A DNA stretch of 61,786 nt from an uncultured Eubacteriales bacterium (GCA_934476315.1 CAKSNQ010000006.1:1-61786); one strand, 5' to 3'; positions 40,703 through 49,318 are shown, counted from the stretch's first letter. Program-made: numbers and translations. Notes: generated by a model from the letters alone, not told the origin.

Positions 40703-40733
40703 GCGGATGGGCAATGCCTGTCCGCTTTTTTGT
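40703..40733 (+). terminator. Terminator of rpsU
   Basis: GCGGATGGGC (40703-40712) pairs with GCCTGTCCGC (40716-40725) with wobble pairs, followed by TTTTTT. Confidence 0.88.
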
Positions 40734-40760
40734 TATTTTTTTGCTTTCTTTCGTCATCCG

Positions 40761-40789
40761 TTGACAAACGACACGCTGTGGTGTATAAT
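40761..40789 (+). promoter_or_regulatory. Promoter of the small membrane protein gene
   Basis: Exact TTGACA (40761-40766) and TATAAT (40784-40789), 17-base spacer. Confidence 0.9.
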
Positions 40790-40847
40790 GAGAATACGGG
40801 GTACAGCCGGAGGGCTGACCGCAATTTGTGTTTGGAGGCTGGTTTTT

Positions 40848-41081
40848 ATGAAAGATGTTGTGAAAGCATTGGAAGGGCTGCCGTGGATCATCCGCGTTCT
40901 GCTGACCATTATATGGGGTGCCTATTCGAACGTTCTTCGTCTGTGCCGCTCGCTCGCAAAGGGAAATGTCGTCGGAATCGTTCTTGCGGTGATTCTTCTT
41001 TTGTGCGGCGGATTCGTAGTCCTTTGGATCTTCGATATCATCTGCGTTGTCCTCGGAAGAAGAATCTGGTGGATCGACTGA
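40848..41081 (+). CDS. Small two-helix membrane protein
   Basis: A 77-residue protein of unknown function. An amphipathic start (KDVVKALEGLPWIIRVLL) leads into a first hydrophobic helix, a short polar loop RSLAKGNVVG and a second long helix ending GRRIWWID. The Trp-rich C-terminus and the loop are reminiscent of small stress-induced membrane proteins such as the YqaE/Pmp3 group, but I see no diagnostic match. ATG 40848 is 10 bases after GGAGG (40833-40837). The gene is monocistronic, framed by a perfect sigma-A promoter and a good terminator, which argues that it is real and well expressed. Confidence 0.7.
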   Translation: MKDVVKALEGLPWIIRVLLTIIWGAYSNVLRLCRSLAKGNVVGIVLAVILLLCGGFVVLWIFDIICVVLGRRIWWID

Positions 41082-41156
41082 CAGACTGATCCGAACAATT
41101 ACCTGATCGAGTGCCGGAATCAGAACAGCTACATCCGCGCGTTGCCGCGCAGATCA

Positions 41157-41193
41157 ACAGGCTTGCCGCCGCTGTGCGGCAGGTCTGTTTTTT
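41157..41193 (+). terminator. Terminator of the small membrane protein gene
   Basis: ACAGGCTTGCCGC (41157-41169) pairs with GCGGCAGGTCTGT (41176-41188) with two G-U pairs, followed by a T run to 41193. Confidence 0.88.
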
Positions 41194-41201
41194 ATATAAT
41201 G

Positions 41202-41228
41202 AGACCCACCCGACAAAAGCGGATGGGT
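41202..41228. other. Hairpin in the 41082-41443 gap
   Basis: ACCCACCCG and CGGATGGGT (with a G-U pair) form a 9-base stem around ACAAAAG, followed by TTT on the plus strand. It may be a weak second terminator. Apart from the two terminators entered here, the 360-base gap between the small membrane protein gene and the beta-helix gene holds nothing I recognise. Confidence 0.4.
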
Positions 41229-41331
41229 TTCGTGATACAAAAATCCCCCATAGCCTCACCGGGCGGGTGAGAAAATGAAATCCCGGAGAAGAGAATCCCA
41301 TGGACACAGCTTGCCCGAACATGCCCACAGT

Positions 41332-41381
41332 CAAAAAATCTCCCGGACAGCACCGCTGGGAAGCGGCGAGTCGTCCGGGAA
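41332..41381 (-). terminator. Terminator of the beta-helix lipoprotein gene
   Basis: TCCCGGAC (41341-41348) pairs with GTCCGGGA (41373-41380), with an internal ACCGCT/AGCGG stem. On the minus strand the stem is followed by ATTTTTTG. Confidence 0.85.
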
Positions 41382-41443
41382 ATTTTCATCGTAACGGTAA
41401 CGGTAACGGGTGGGAGAGGGTAAGTCCCCGCCCGCGGAGGTGG

Positions 41444-44400
41444 TTACTTGCAGGCGTAGATGTCGTCGATGAAGAAGACTGTCTGCTTATCCGAGAAGTT
41501 GCCGTACTTGCAGTTGATGCGGAAGCTCGTGACCTTTTCGGGGTTGAACTCCCCGTCGCCGCCGACGACAATGCCGACGTAGAAGGGCAGGTACAATTCG
41601 TTCCAGCCGTCCTGCAGCAGGTGCGCGGGGAGCGACCAGTAGATTCTCTCGCCGCTCTCGCTGTACAGGGAAATCTGTCCGCCCCACTTGAGCCAGCGAT
41701 AATCATTGACGTAGAGCGAAATGTGGAGGTAGCCGTTCTCGTAGCAGTCCGAAATATCGACGGCGCTGAATTTGGCGTTGACCACATCGACCGTCGCGCC
41801 GGCGCCGCTGTACGTCGCTTTCCATGCGCCGGTGCCTTGCTTGTGCTCGCTGTCCTGCGTGGTCAGCGATACACCGGAGACGCCTTTGGTGCTGTCACAG
41901 TCGGAGATCGTGATCGTCTTTGTCCATTCCTTTTCCCACGGTGAGGTGGGGTCGGACGCGGAGGAATGATATGGTCCCTCCAGGTAGTTGCTGATGGCGA
42001 TGCGGTTATAAATGTCCGCCGTGGAGGAGTCATCGCACCGGATGGACGCGCCGCACGAGCGCAGGGCGTTGACCACGGTCAGCGTGCTGTTGTCCCTGAC
42101 CACGAACTGTGCGCCGTGCATGAAGTCGGTCGAAACATTGGTCATGTAAACAGAGGAGCCGGAAATGGTCGCGAAGTGGTCGGGCGAGAACATGAAGCAG
42201 TGGTTGAAGTACTGGTTTTTCGCGTCGCGCACCTGGTACATCGAGGAGTAGGTGCGGAGCAGACCGTTGCCCAGCAGGTCCTGTGCGGTGGACTGATTTC
42301 TCCAGGTGTCCTCGCTGTTCATGCCGAACGGGTCGAAGTAGTTGACCACCAGACCGCAACGTCCGATGATCTGACGACCCTGCATGCAGTACTGAACGAC
42401 GCCGTTTTCTCCACCAACGATTGCCTGCGTGTAGTAGCAGCATCCGTACAGGTGGTCGATCAGATGATTGTCGCAGTCGGAGAAGTCCACGGCGGTGAAG
42501 CCGGAGGCGATCAGAGAATCGAGAACGTACACGCCGCTCCCCGTGCCCTTGATGGCGACACAGCTCTCCAGAATGTTGGGATTCTTGGCGACTGTATCGT
42601 AGGCAGTCCGGGCGTCGTAGTAAGGATACCAGATACGCACGCCGCGCACGCCGGCGTTCTCCCCGAGGGTAATCAGCGCGCCGTCGTTGACATAGGAGAG
42701 CAGAACGGTTCCCGCACTGATCGAGCTGTCGTCACGGGTCATGATCGGCATCGCGCCCGTGAGCTGGACGCCGGCGGGGACGGTCAGAGGCGATTTCAGG
42801 TGATAGTGCCCGGCGGGAATGTACACCACGCCGCCGGTTGCCGCCGCGCTGTCCAGAACCTTCTGAATGACGGGAGCGGCGTCCTTGCGTTGGTCTTTGT
42901 AATCCTCCAACGGGACGACGTACAGATGAGAAGCCGGCTTTTTGTAGGTGCCCTTGCGGAGCGTGTAGGCGGAGATGTCACTGACGTCATCAACCAACGT
43001 GCGTCCCGTGACCTCGCCGATCGTTTCCACGCCGCACAGCTTGAGCGCGCCCTCGGGCGCTTTGTTGTCAATGGCGGCGACCAGCCCCTCGACGCGTCCG
43101 AAGGCGATGACGGCACCGGCGTCGCGGTTGAGCCCCGTGGCGCGGATACCGTAATAGCAGGAGGAAATGTTCACGTCGTACAGAAGTCCCCAGAAGCAGG
43201 TCGTGGTTTCACTTTCAAACAGGATTCCGGTGTGGCAACCGTCGATCTTGATGTCGGAAATGGTCTCGTCGTCGAGCTGACCGAGCGTCATGCCGATCGT
43301 GCGGGTGAAGCATTGCAGCTCCGCATCCTCCGGCGAGGTGCAGCGGTAGTTGCCGTTTGCCTCCGTCCAGTAGGAGGGGGAGATGTGGATGCCCGTCACG
43401 TTGCCGACGTCGTAGGTCTTCGTCATGGTGACGCCGGTTTCCAGAGCGCACATCCGGATGTTTTCGAGCTGTGTGAACTCGTGGTCAATGCGGACGCTGA
43501 TGCCGCGGTAGGAGTTGATCATGGTAATGTTGCGGAGCGTGATGGTGGAAAACTCCGTGGCGAGGAACGTAAAGCCGTAGGGTACCGCGTCGGTGGGATT
43601 CTGATCCGGGTAGTACACGGTCAGACCGATCACTCCCGCCGTCTGCCTGACGTCAAACAGAGGGTTGGAGGTCAGGTCCTTTTTCTCACGCTCGGTCAAC
43701 GCGGTCGGGCGGGCAATGATGACCGTTCCATAGCCGGGATCGTCCGACTTGACATCGGGGTCCTGCCAGTCGCCGTGGAGCACGACGCTCTGGGGAATCG
43801 TGATGGTCTTGGTGACAAGGTATCTGCCGACGGGGAGGTAGACCACGCCACCGCCCAGTTTGGAGCAGGCGTTCAGCGCCTTTTGAATGGCGTCGCTGCT
43901 GTCAACGTACCCGGTCGGGTCGGCGCCGTAGTCGTCAGTCGCGATGACGTTGGCGACGATGATGTCTTCATTTTCATATTGCGGCGTAACGATGCAGGGA
44001 CGCTCGGTGCCCCAGCCGGACTGCCCAGCCGCCTGTGCGGTGTGGATGAAGTCGGCAGAGACGGTCGATTTTGTCCCGAGCACATCGGTCAGAAAGTAGC
44101 GGAGCGCGGTGACGGTGAGGTCGTTGGTCTTGCCGACGATCACCAGCTTGTTGCCGTCCACGCGGATGGTGTACTCGTTGTCCTTCAGAGAAGCGAGCGC
44201 CCGTGCGCTTTCGGGACGGTTGGTCTCGCCAACCAGAATTTCCTTGCGTGCCGTGATTTCCTGTTCGGACAACGCGGCGGTTTCCGCGTCGGTTTCGCTG
44301 GCGGGGCTGAAGCCGTACAGCGACTCGATGGCTTTGCGGAGCGTGCGGACGTTGCTGGTGACGACGGTACTGCCGGCGTCGCTCCGGACGATCGTGTAAG

Positions 44401-44539
44401 CGCCTTCGCCTGCGTCGAGCACAAAGTCCACGCCGTTCTGCGGGCGGTTGGGGTCCGAGTTGCCTTTGCAGGAGAACAGAACTGTCCCTGTCGCCAGAAT
44501 CAGTAGCAGACACAGAGCAATGGTGGCAAGTCGTTTCAT
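41444..44539 (-). CDS. Secreted beta-helix lipoprotein (pectate-lyase superfamily)
   Basis: A 1031-residue exported protein. The signal peptide ends in a lipobox with lipid-attachment cysteine C24 (TVLFSC). Residues about 35-165 resemble the N-terminal domain of alpha-glucuronidases and related glycosidases (EILVGETNRPES, GNKLVIVG). Two pectate-lyase-3-like segments follow, each opening with a typical GG-V-VY-P-G-Y start: GGGVVYLPVGRYLV (about 238) and GGVVYIPAGHYHL (about 568), with a right-handed beta-helix between and after. The C-terminal about 150 residues are a carbohydrate-binding-like beta-sandwich ending VFFIDDIYACK. It likely binds or cleaves a uronate-containing polysaccharide, but no catalytic residue can be named. 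It is divergent from the next gene, with which it shares a control region. Confidence 0.8.
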   Translation of the reverse strand: MKRLATIALCLLLILATGTVLFSCKGNSDPNRPQNGVDFVLDAGEGAYTIVRSDAGSTVVTSNVRTLRKAIESLYGFSPASETDAETAALSEQEITARKEILVGETNRPESARALASLKDNEYTIRVDGNKLVIVGKTNDLTVTALRYFLTDVLGTKSTVSADFIHTAQAAGQSGWGTERPCIVTPQYENEDIIVANVIATDDYGADPTGYVDSSDAIQKALNACSKLGGGVVYLPVGRYLVTKTITIPQSVVLHGDWQDPDVKSDDPGYGTVIIARPTALTEREKKDLTSNPLFDVRQTAGVIGLTVYYPDQNPTDAVPYGFTFLATEFSTITLRNITMINSYRGISVRIDHEFTQLENIRMCALETGVTMTKTYDVGNVTGIHISPSYWTEANGNYRCTSPEDAELQCFTRTIGMTLGQLDDETISDIKIDGCHTGILFESETTTCFWGLLYDVNISSCYYGIRATGLNRDAGAVIAFGRVEGLVAAIDNKAPEGALKLCGVETIGEVTGRTLVDDVSDISAYTLRKGTYKKPASHLYVVPLEDYKDQRKDAAPVIQKVLDSAAATGGVVYIPAGHYHLKSPLTVPAGVQLTGAMPIMTRDDSSISAGTVLLSYVNDGALITLGENAGVRGVRIWYPYYDARTAYDTVAKNPNILESCVAIKGTGSGVYVLDSLIASGFTAVDFSDCDNHLIDHLYGCCYYTQAIVGGENGVVQYCMQGRQIIGRCGLVVNYFDPFGMNSEDTWRNQSTAQDLLGNGLLRTYSSMYQVRDAKNQYFNHCFMFSPDHFATISGSSVYMTNVSTDFMHGAQFVVRDNSTLTVVNALRSCGASIRCDDSSTADIYNRIAISNYLEGPYHSSASDPTSPWEKEWTKTITISDCDSTKGVSGVSLTTQDSEHKQGTGAWKATYSGAGATVDVVNAKFSAVDISDCYENGYLHISLYVNDYRWLKWGGQISLYSESGERIYWSLPAHLLQDGWNELYLPFYVGIVVGGDGEFNPEKVTSFRINCKYGNFSDKQTVFFIDDIYACK

Positions 44540-44570
44540 TTATTTACCTCCGGGGATCAATGATGGGTAC

Positions 44571-44599
44571 ATTATAGCATGGACACCTCATATCGTCAA
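44571..44599 (-). promoter_or_regulatory. Promoter of the beta-helix lipoprotein gene
   Basis: On the minus strand TTGACG, a 17-base spacer and exact TATAAT, about 30 bases upstream of the start codon at 44539. Confidence 0.85.
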
Positions 44600-44680
44600 G
44601 AACTTTTGCAGATTTTTGTCTATTTGGCACAAAAGCACATCTTCCAGTTTGTAGGTGGCGACAAAAAACAAAACGGATTG

Positions 44681-44709
44681 TTGACTTTTCGCTCTGGCGA
44701 TGATATAAT
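44681..44709 (+). promoter_or_regulatory. Promoter of the beta-sandwich protein gene
   Basis: TTGACT (44681-44686), a 17-base spacer and exact TATAAT (44704-44709). The two divergent promoters are separated by about 80 bases. Confidence 0.85.
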
Positions 44710-44780
44710 GGTCGCATAGAATTTTTTGACCCATCGCCGCGCGGCGTCCCGCGGGATGAGAGGGGAAGGAGACACGGCAG

Positions 44781-46550
44781 ATGAAAAAACGGATCATATG
44801 GGTACTGCTGATCGCCATGGTCGGCGCGTTGCTGGTTCCGGTGTTCGCACAGGGAGAGAGCGCGACGGATTCTTACGCATTTACGGTTGGCGCGGCGGAT
44901 GAGAACACCTATCTCAGCCCCGACAATACCGGTTCGCACTTCAACGGCAAGCGCTACGCCGATAAGACGAGACAGATTCTTTACATTTACCCCATCAAGC
45001 ATTATTACAGCGCGACGTCCTTTACCTGGACGTCCGGGATTCATCAGCAGGCGGTCATCGCGGTCTCCGCGGACGGCGATAACTGGACGGAAATTTATCG
45101 CTACGAGGGCGAGGCGAACGACAAGGGACTGGCAGAAGAGGAACGCACCTTTACCTTTGCGGTGCCCGACGGATTGCAGAAGTCCGGGACGCTGTACATT
45201 CGCCTGACCGACGCCTATACGGATACGGGCTACGGACCGGCGCTGACGGACGGCAGCCGCGTGACGCTCCGCGTTGCGTACGACCCCACGGCGGCGGAGC
45301 CGGAGGAGCCCGAGGAACGGAACCTTTTGCACGAGCAGTACGTGTTTACGGTCTGCGATGACTCGGAAAAGGAATATCTGCAGGTCGCCGGTCAGCAGGT
45401 GACCAACAGCGGCATCCGCTACGCGGACCGCGGAAATTTCTTCATCTATAAGTACACCATCAAGGCGTCGTACGGCGTCAAGAAGATCACATGGACGTCC
45501 AACCTCTACCAGCAGGCAGTGCTGGAGGTCTCACAGGACGGCGAGACCTGGCAGGAGGTCTACCGCTACGTCGGCAAGGCGGATGATTTCGGCCTGACTG
45601 CCAAACAGCGGGTCATGGACCTGACTGAGTACCTGGACACCGTGAAAAACCGCACCATCTACCTCCGGATCAGCGATGCATACACGACCTCGGGCTACGG
45701 CGGCGCAATCAGCCGCGCGGAACCGGTCGTTTTGGATGTGGCTTATGAGGAACTGACCGACGAGGAGAAGAACACGATCGAGGAAACGGTCACGGAGCAC
45801 AGCGTGCCGCTGTTCGGGTGCCATACGGAACAGGGGAGATGGCAGCTCAATCAGACGGATATGATGTTCGGCGCTTCCTGCCTGTCGCTTCTTGTCAAGA
45901 ACGGCGAGTGGAAGTTGTCGCAAACGTTCGACAGCCGCGACATTTCGAAGATGGATACGATGGAATTTTATCTGTATGTTGCCAATACCGGTTTCTGGAA
46001 TCGTATGGCGGCATACAGCGACACCGTGAATGCGACGGCGCTGACCATTTCCTCTGATGGAAAGACCGCCAAGGACGCCCTTTCCTGGAGCCTGACGCAG
46101 ATTACCAATGGCGCGGTTGACGGCTTGCAGCCGGGCTGGAACCACATCAAACTGCGCCTGTCGGACGCGGCTAAGACAGGGGACATCAACCTGTCGCGCG
46201 TGAACGGACTTTTCCTGTGCCTGAACAGTAATGTTTCCGGTAATATCATGATTGACAACTTCAGCGTGACGGACGATTTCCATATGCAGCGGCTGGCGGT
46301 CAGCGATGACGCCGTTGCACTGATCGGGGCGATCGAGGAGATCGGCACGCTGACGCAGAGCGACCTGACCGATACGGACGCGGCAGGCAGAGCCGCCATT
46401 GCCCGCACCGTCAGCGACGCACGCGTTGCCTACGACAAGATGGACGCAATCACGCGCTCACTCGTGGACGAGTCCGGCGCGTCGGTCAAACTCCGCGAGA
46501 ACGAGCGCACCATCTGGCGCTACCTCAAGTCGCTCAAGCAGGGCAAGTGA
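44781..46550 (+). CDS. Secreted modular beta-sandwich protein
   Basis: A 589-residue protein with a signal peptide (about 1-23, cleavage near VFA-QG). Two homologous modules follow, about 31-167 and 186-326; both share GxRYAD, the pair TSFTWTSGIHQQAVIAVSAD and KKITWTSNLYQQAVLEVSQD, a D-G-[DE]-[NT]-W block, I-R-[LS]-[TD] and a conserved YGxA end. They look like discoidin/CBM-type jelly-roll domains. A third module (about 340-505) ends PGWNHIKLRLSDA and MIDNFSV, resembling the C-terminal domain of the divergent beta-helix lipoprotein. The last 80 residues are helical. There is no obvious anchor or catalytic domain, so a binding role at the surface or in the medium is the best guess. RBS AAGGAGAC precedes ATG 44781. 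Confidence 0.7.
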   Translation: MKKRIIWVLLIAMVGALLVPVFAQGESATDSYAFTVGAADENTYLSPDNTGSHFNGKRYADKTRQILYIYPIKHYYSATSFTWTSGIHQQAVIAVSADGDNWTEIYRYEGEANDKGLAEEERTFTFAVPDGLQKSGTLYIRLTDAYTDTGYGPALTDGSRVTLRVAYDPTAAEPEEPEERNLLHEQYVFTVCDDSEKEYLQVAGQQVTNSGIRYADRGNFFIYKYTIKASYGVKKITWTSNLYQQAVLEVSQDGETWQEVYRYVGKADDFGLTAKQRVMDLTEYLDTVKNRTIYLRISDAYTTSGYGGAISRAEPVVLDVAYEELTDEEKNTIEETVTEHSVPLFGCHTEQGRWQLNQTDMMFGASCLSLLVKNGEWKLSQTFDSRDISKMDTMEFYLYVANTGFWNRMAAYSDTVNATALTISSDGKTAKDALSWSLTQITNGAVDGLQPGWNHIKLRLSDAAKTGDINLSRVNGLFLCLNSNVSGNIMIDNFSVTDDFHMQRLAVSDDAVALIGAIEEIGTLTQSDLTDTDAAGRAAIARTVSDARVAYDKMDAITRSLVDESGASVKLRENERTIWRYLKSLKQGK

Positions 46551-46563
46551 AACTAAGAAATAA

Positions 46564-46598
46564 GAAGGGACTGTCGCGCTATGCGCGACAGTCCCTTT
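46564..46598 (+). terminator. Terminator of the beta-sandwich protein gene
   Basis: AAGGGACTGTCGCGC (46565-46579) pairs perfectly with 46583-46597 around TAT, ending in CCCTTT. Confidence 0.9.
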
Positions 46599-46814
46599 GA
46601 TAATTCGATCGGGTTTCCGACTTCGGCGCGATCTTGGTTGTTTATGCCTCCGTATCGTTGATTTTTTAATTTTCTTGGCGGCAAAGCGGCGGCGTTCAAC
46701 TGCCGAGCCTAATGTCCCCTCCATTTTGATAAAACAACGGAATTTGAAACGGCAAAAACTAAAACGGCGAAATCGGAAACTCCGGAATCCGAAGTGCCGG
46801 AGCCCCTCCGCGTT

Positions 46815-47144
46815 TTACTTGTCTGCGGCGGTAGATTCGTTCAGCCCCACCGTGGCGTCCACGGGCAGGGAAAAGGCGATGCCGTGTCCCGGGGTATTCA
46901 GTCCGACCGCCTGGTAGAGCGCATGCAGAATATCGTCCTTGATGGCGCTCGGAACCAAAATCATCACCAGTTCCTTGTCCGGCGTGATGGTCAGCTGGTA
47001 AAACTTCTCCGCCTCCTGGTTGGCGGTGCCGCGTGCGTGGATGACGGTTCCTCCGCGCGCACCGAACTGCTTGGCGGCGTCCATAACGGCGTCGCTGAAC
47101 CCGGCGTTGACAATACAAATGATACATTCATGTTCAAATGGCAT
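46815..47144 (-). CDS. PII-like protein 2 of the DUF1538 operon
   Basis: A 109-residue protein with the PII fold signature. The first strand ECIICIVNAGFSD, the loop GARGGTVIHARGT that replaces the canonical nucleotide-binding B region, LVMILVPSAIKDDIL and the end GHGIAFSLPVDATVG are typical of PII-like proteins. The T-loop is shortened and lacks the uridylylated tyrosine, so a signal other than glutamine is likely. Start is ATG 47144 with AAAGGAG upstream. It overlaps the 3' end of the preceding PII-like gene by 11 bases. As PII proteins usually control a membrane partner, the DUF1538 protein encoded at the head of this operon is the probable target. Confidence 0.82.
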   Translation of the reverse strand: MPFEHECIICIVNAGFSDAVMDAAKQFGARGGTVIHARGTANQEAEKFYQLTITPDKELVMILVPSAIKDDILHALYQAVGLNTPGHGIAFSLPVDATVGLNESTAADK

Positions 47145-47580
47145 GATCGTGATTCTCCTTTGCCTCAAGATAGTGACTCATGCGGTTATCGCTGAGGAAC
47201 TGATAGACGGCGACGCCGATGACGGACGACAGCGGGATGGTGTAGGCGATGCCCTTGCCGCCGCGCACCGTCCGGAATTTTTCATCCAGCATGGCGAGGA
47301 CCTGCTTGACGCGATCCTCCCGGATGACGCTGAGGATGACGGCTTTTTCACTGTCGGAAAGTCCGAGAAGCCGGAGCGTTTCGACGTTGGCAGTACCCTT
47401 TGCCAGCATAGCAAGCTGGAGGTTGACGTTGAAGGACTGGAGCTGATCCATGTAAAATTCGGATTTGTTTCTCTCCACGATGGTGACAAGGAGCTTGAGT
47501 TGCTTCGGCGCGGGATTGGACAGGCGCCGCACATGGGAGCGCATGGCGCGCAGGGTTGGTTTCTGACCTTGTTCTTGCAT
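47134..47580 (-). CDS. PII-like protein 1 of the DUF1538 operon
   Basis: A 148-residue second PII-like protein. An N-terminal basic extension (about 1-25, RAMRSHVRRLSNPAP) precedes the fold: LKLLVTIVERNKSE, LQLAMLAKGTANVETLRLLGL, AVILSVIREDRVKQVLAML and GGKGIAYTIPLSSVIGVAV. The T-loop is again short and the sequence is quite different from its neighbour, so the two may form heterotrimers or have separate roles. Start is ATG 47580 with AAGGAG upstream; an upstream ATG at 47619 would overlap the DUF1538 gene. Both PII-like genes follow the membrane protein gene on the same transcript. Confidence 0.8.
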   Translation of the reverse strand: MQEQGQKPTLRAMRSHVRRLSNPAPKQLKLLVTIVERNKSEFYMDQLQSFNVNLQLAMLAKGTANVETLRLLGLSDSEKAVILSVIREDRVKQVLAMLDEKFRTVRGGKGIAYTIPLSSVIGVAVYQFLSDNRMSHYLEAKENHDHAI

Positions 47581-47615
47581 ATCGGAAATTCTCCTTTCTT
47601 CCATTTTACCCGTGC

Positions 47616-49142
47616 TCAAAGAAAGCGGATAATCTGCTCATCCTCTGCGTCCAGGATGCGACGCATGGCTTTGCGCTCGCGGAAGTTCTTGGCGAGGATG
47701 GCGCGGAAGCCGAGCAGCTGGATGGTGATGAGCGGTGCCATGGCGACCATGGCGACCACGCCGAATGCGGAATAGAGAACCTGATCCGCCCCGTGAAGGG
47801 TAGCGCAGGCGCCGATCGCGAACGGCAAAATGAAGCTGGAGGTCAGCGGTCCGCTGGCGACGCCGCCGGAGTCAAACGCGATGGCGGTGTAGATCGGCGG
47901 AACGAAGAACGAAAGTCCGAGCGACAGGAAATATCCGGGAATCAGATAGTAGAGAATGCTGAAGCCGAGCTGAATCCGGAGCAGGGACAGTCCGATGGAG
48001 AGCCCCACGCCGATCGACAGCGCCAGGAGCATGGAGCGCTTGCTGACCGAGCGATCCGTGACCTCCTCCACCTGCTTGTTCAGAACGTGAACCGCCGGCT
48101 CCGCCAGGACGACGACCAGTCCGAGCAGGAACGCGAATCCGGTCAGAAGCGTCGGGTGTTGCTCGGCAAGCTGTGTGCCGATGCGATAGCCGATCGGCAT
48201 ATAGCCGACCATTACGGCGGTCAGAAAAACGACCAGACCGACGAAGGTGTAAAGGATGCCGATCGAGATCTGTCCCAGCTTGCGGCGCGGAAGATGCAGA
48301 AAAGCAAATTGGAGAATGAAGAAGAAGATGACAATCAAACCGAGCGCCAGCGCGACTTCCTTAACCACGCCCATGACCGACGGGAGAAAGTGAGCGCCCA
48401 GATGGGACTCCACCGAGTAGTCGGGCAGGGCGTATGAAATCTCGTCGCGGACGGAAAGCCCCAAAGCCATGACCGCGAGGATGGGTCCGATGGAGCAGAG
48501 CGCGACCAGACCGAAGCTGTTTTCCCCCGCGTCCCGACCGCCGATCGTGGTGGCGATGCCGACGCCGAGCGCCATGATAAACGGGACGGTGATGGGACCG
48601 GTGGTGACGCCGCCGGAGTCAAAGGCGAGCGGCAGAAACGCCTCGTTGCCGCCGATGACCAGCAGGGCGGTGAGGGAAAAGAGCAGCATGTAAAAGAACA
48701 TCAGAAGCGAGGCAAGGCTCTTGTGAAAGACCATTTTGAGAATGGCGATGACAAGAAACAGCCCGACCCCGACGCCGACGGTGACGATCAGAACGGTTCC
48801 GTTCATGACGTCGGCGACCTGCGTGGCGAGCACGGACAGGTCCGGTTCCGCGATGGTGATCAGAACGCCCATGGCAAAGCAGATGCCGAGCAGAAGCCAC
48901 AGATTCCGGGACTTGGTAAGTCCGGAGCCGATGTGCCCGCCCATAGGCGTCATTGCCAGATCCGCGCCGATGTTGAACAGCCCGATTCCGACGATCAGCG
49001 CCACGGTGGAAACGGTGAACACAAGCAACTCCGTGCCCGTCAGTGTCAGAAGCGGCGTCAGCGACAGCACCCCGACGATCAGTGCGACCGGGAGAACGGA
49101 GAAGAGCGCTTCCTTCAGTTTTTCAAATAAGATTTTTCTCAA
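47616..49142 (-). CDS. DUF1538 membrane protein, internally duplicated
   Basis: A 508-residue polytopic membrane protein with about 12 hydrophobic segments, of the DUF1538 family. The two halves are homologous: AFDSGGVTTGPITVPFIMAL (first half) matches AFDSGGVASGPLTSSFILPF (second half), and TIAEPDLSVLATQV matches VLAEPAVHVLNKQV. Such repeats are typical of transporters that alternate between two states. No substrate is known. The start is TTG 49142, seven bases from GGAGGG (49150-49155), with a promoter at 49172. Two PII-like genes follow, so the transporter is probably gated by a PII-type sensor; this is inference. Confidence 0.85.
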   Translation of the reverse strand: MRKILFEKLKEALFSVLPVALIVGVLSLTPLLTLTGTELLVFTVSTVALIVGIGLFNIGADLAMTPMGGHIGSGLTKSRNLWLLLGICFAMGVLITIAEPDLSVLATQVADVMNGTVLIVTVGVGVGLFLVIAILKMVFHKSLASLLMFFYMLLFSLTALLVIGGNEAFLPLAFDSGGVTTGPITVPFIMALGVGIATTIGGRDAGENSFGLVALCSIGPILAVMALGLSVRDEISYALPDYSVESHLGAHFLPSVMGVVKEVALALGLIVIFFFILQFAFLHLPRRKLGQISIGILYTFVGLVVFLTAVMVGYMPIGYRIGTQLAEQHPTLLTGFAFLLGLVVVLAEPAVHVLNKQVEEVTDRSVSKRSMLLALSIGVGLSIGLSLLRIQLGFSILYYLIPGYFLSLGLSFFVPPIYTAIAFDSGGVASGPLTSSFILPFAIGACATLHGADQVLYSAFGVVAMVAMAPLITIQLLGFRAILAKNFRERKAMRRILDAEDEQIIRFL

Positions 49143-49171
49143 TCGGTAGCCCTCCGTACGGTATTTTTATC

Positions 49172-49200
49172 AGTATATCATATATCGAAACGAAAAGCAA
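49172..49200 (-). promoter_or_regulatory. Promoter of the DUF1538-PII operon
   Basis: On the minus strand TTGCTT, 17-base spacer and TATACT, about 25 bases upstream of the TTG start codon. Confidence 0.75.
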
Positions 49201-49219
49201 GCGAATCGCGGCGGTTTTG

Positions 49220-49277
49220 CAAAAAAAATCAGGGCAACACGTAGCGCCGCCCGGATGGTGCGATGCTATATGTTGCC
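49220..49277 (-). terminator. Terminator of the ThuA gene
   Basis: GGCAACA (49233-49239) pairs with TGTTGCC (49271-49277), with internal TAGC/GCTA pairing. On the minus strand the stem is followed by TGATTTTTTTTGC. Confidence 0.75.
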
Positions 49278-49318
49278 TCAGAACGTCGGGTCTTGTGACA
49301 GCCCCTTTTCGGGGGCGC

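Noticed and set aside
41966..44506. An 846-codon frame opposite the beta-helix lipoprotein
   Set aside because: Antisense shadow. The minus strand has a signal peptide, lipobox, promoter and terminator that identify the real gene.
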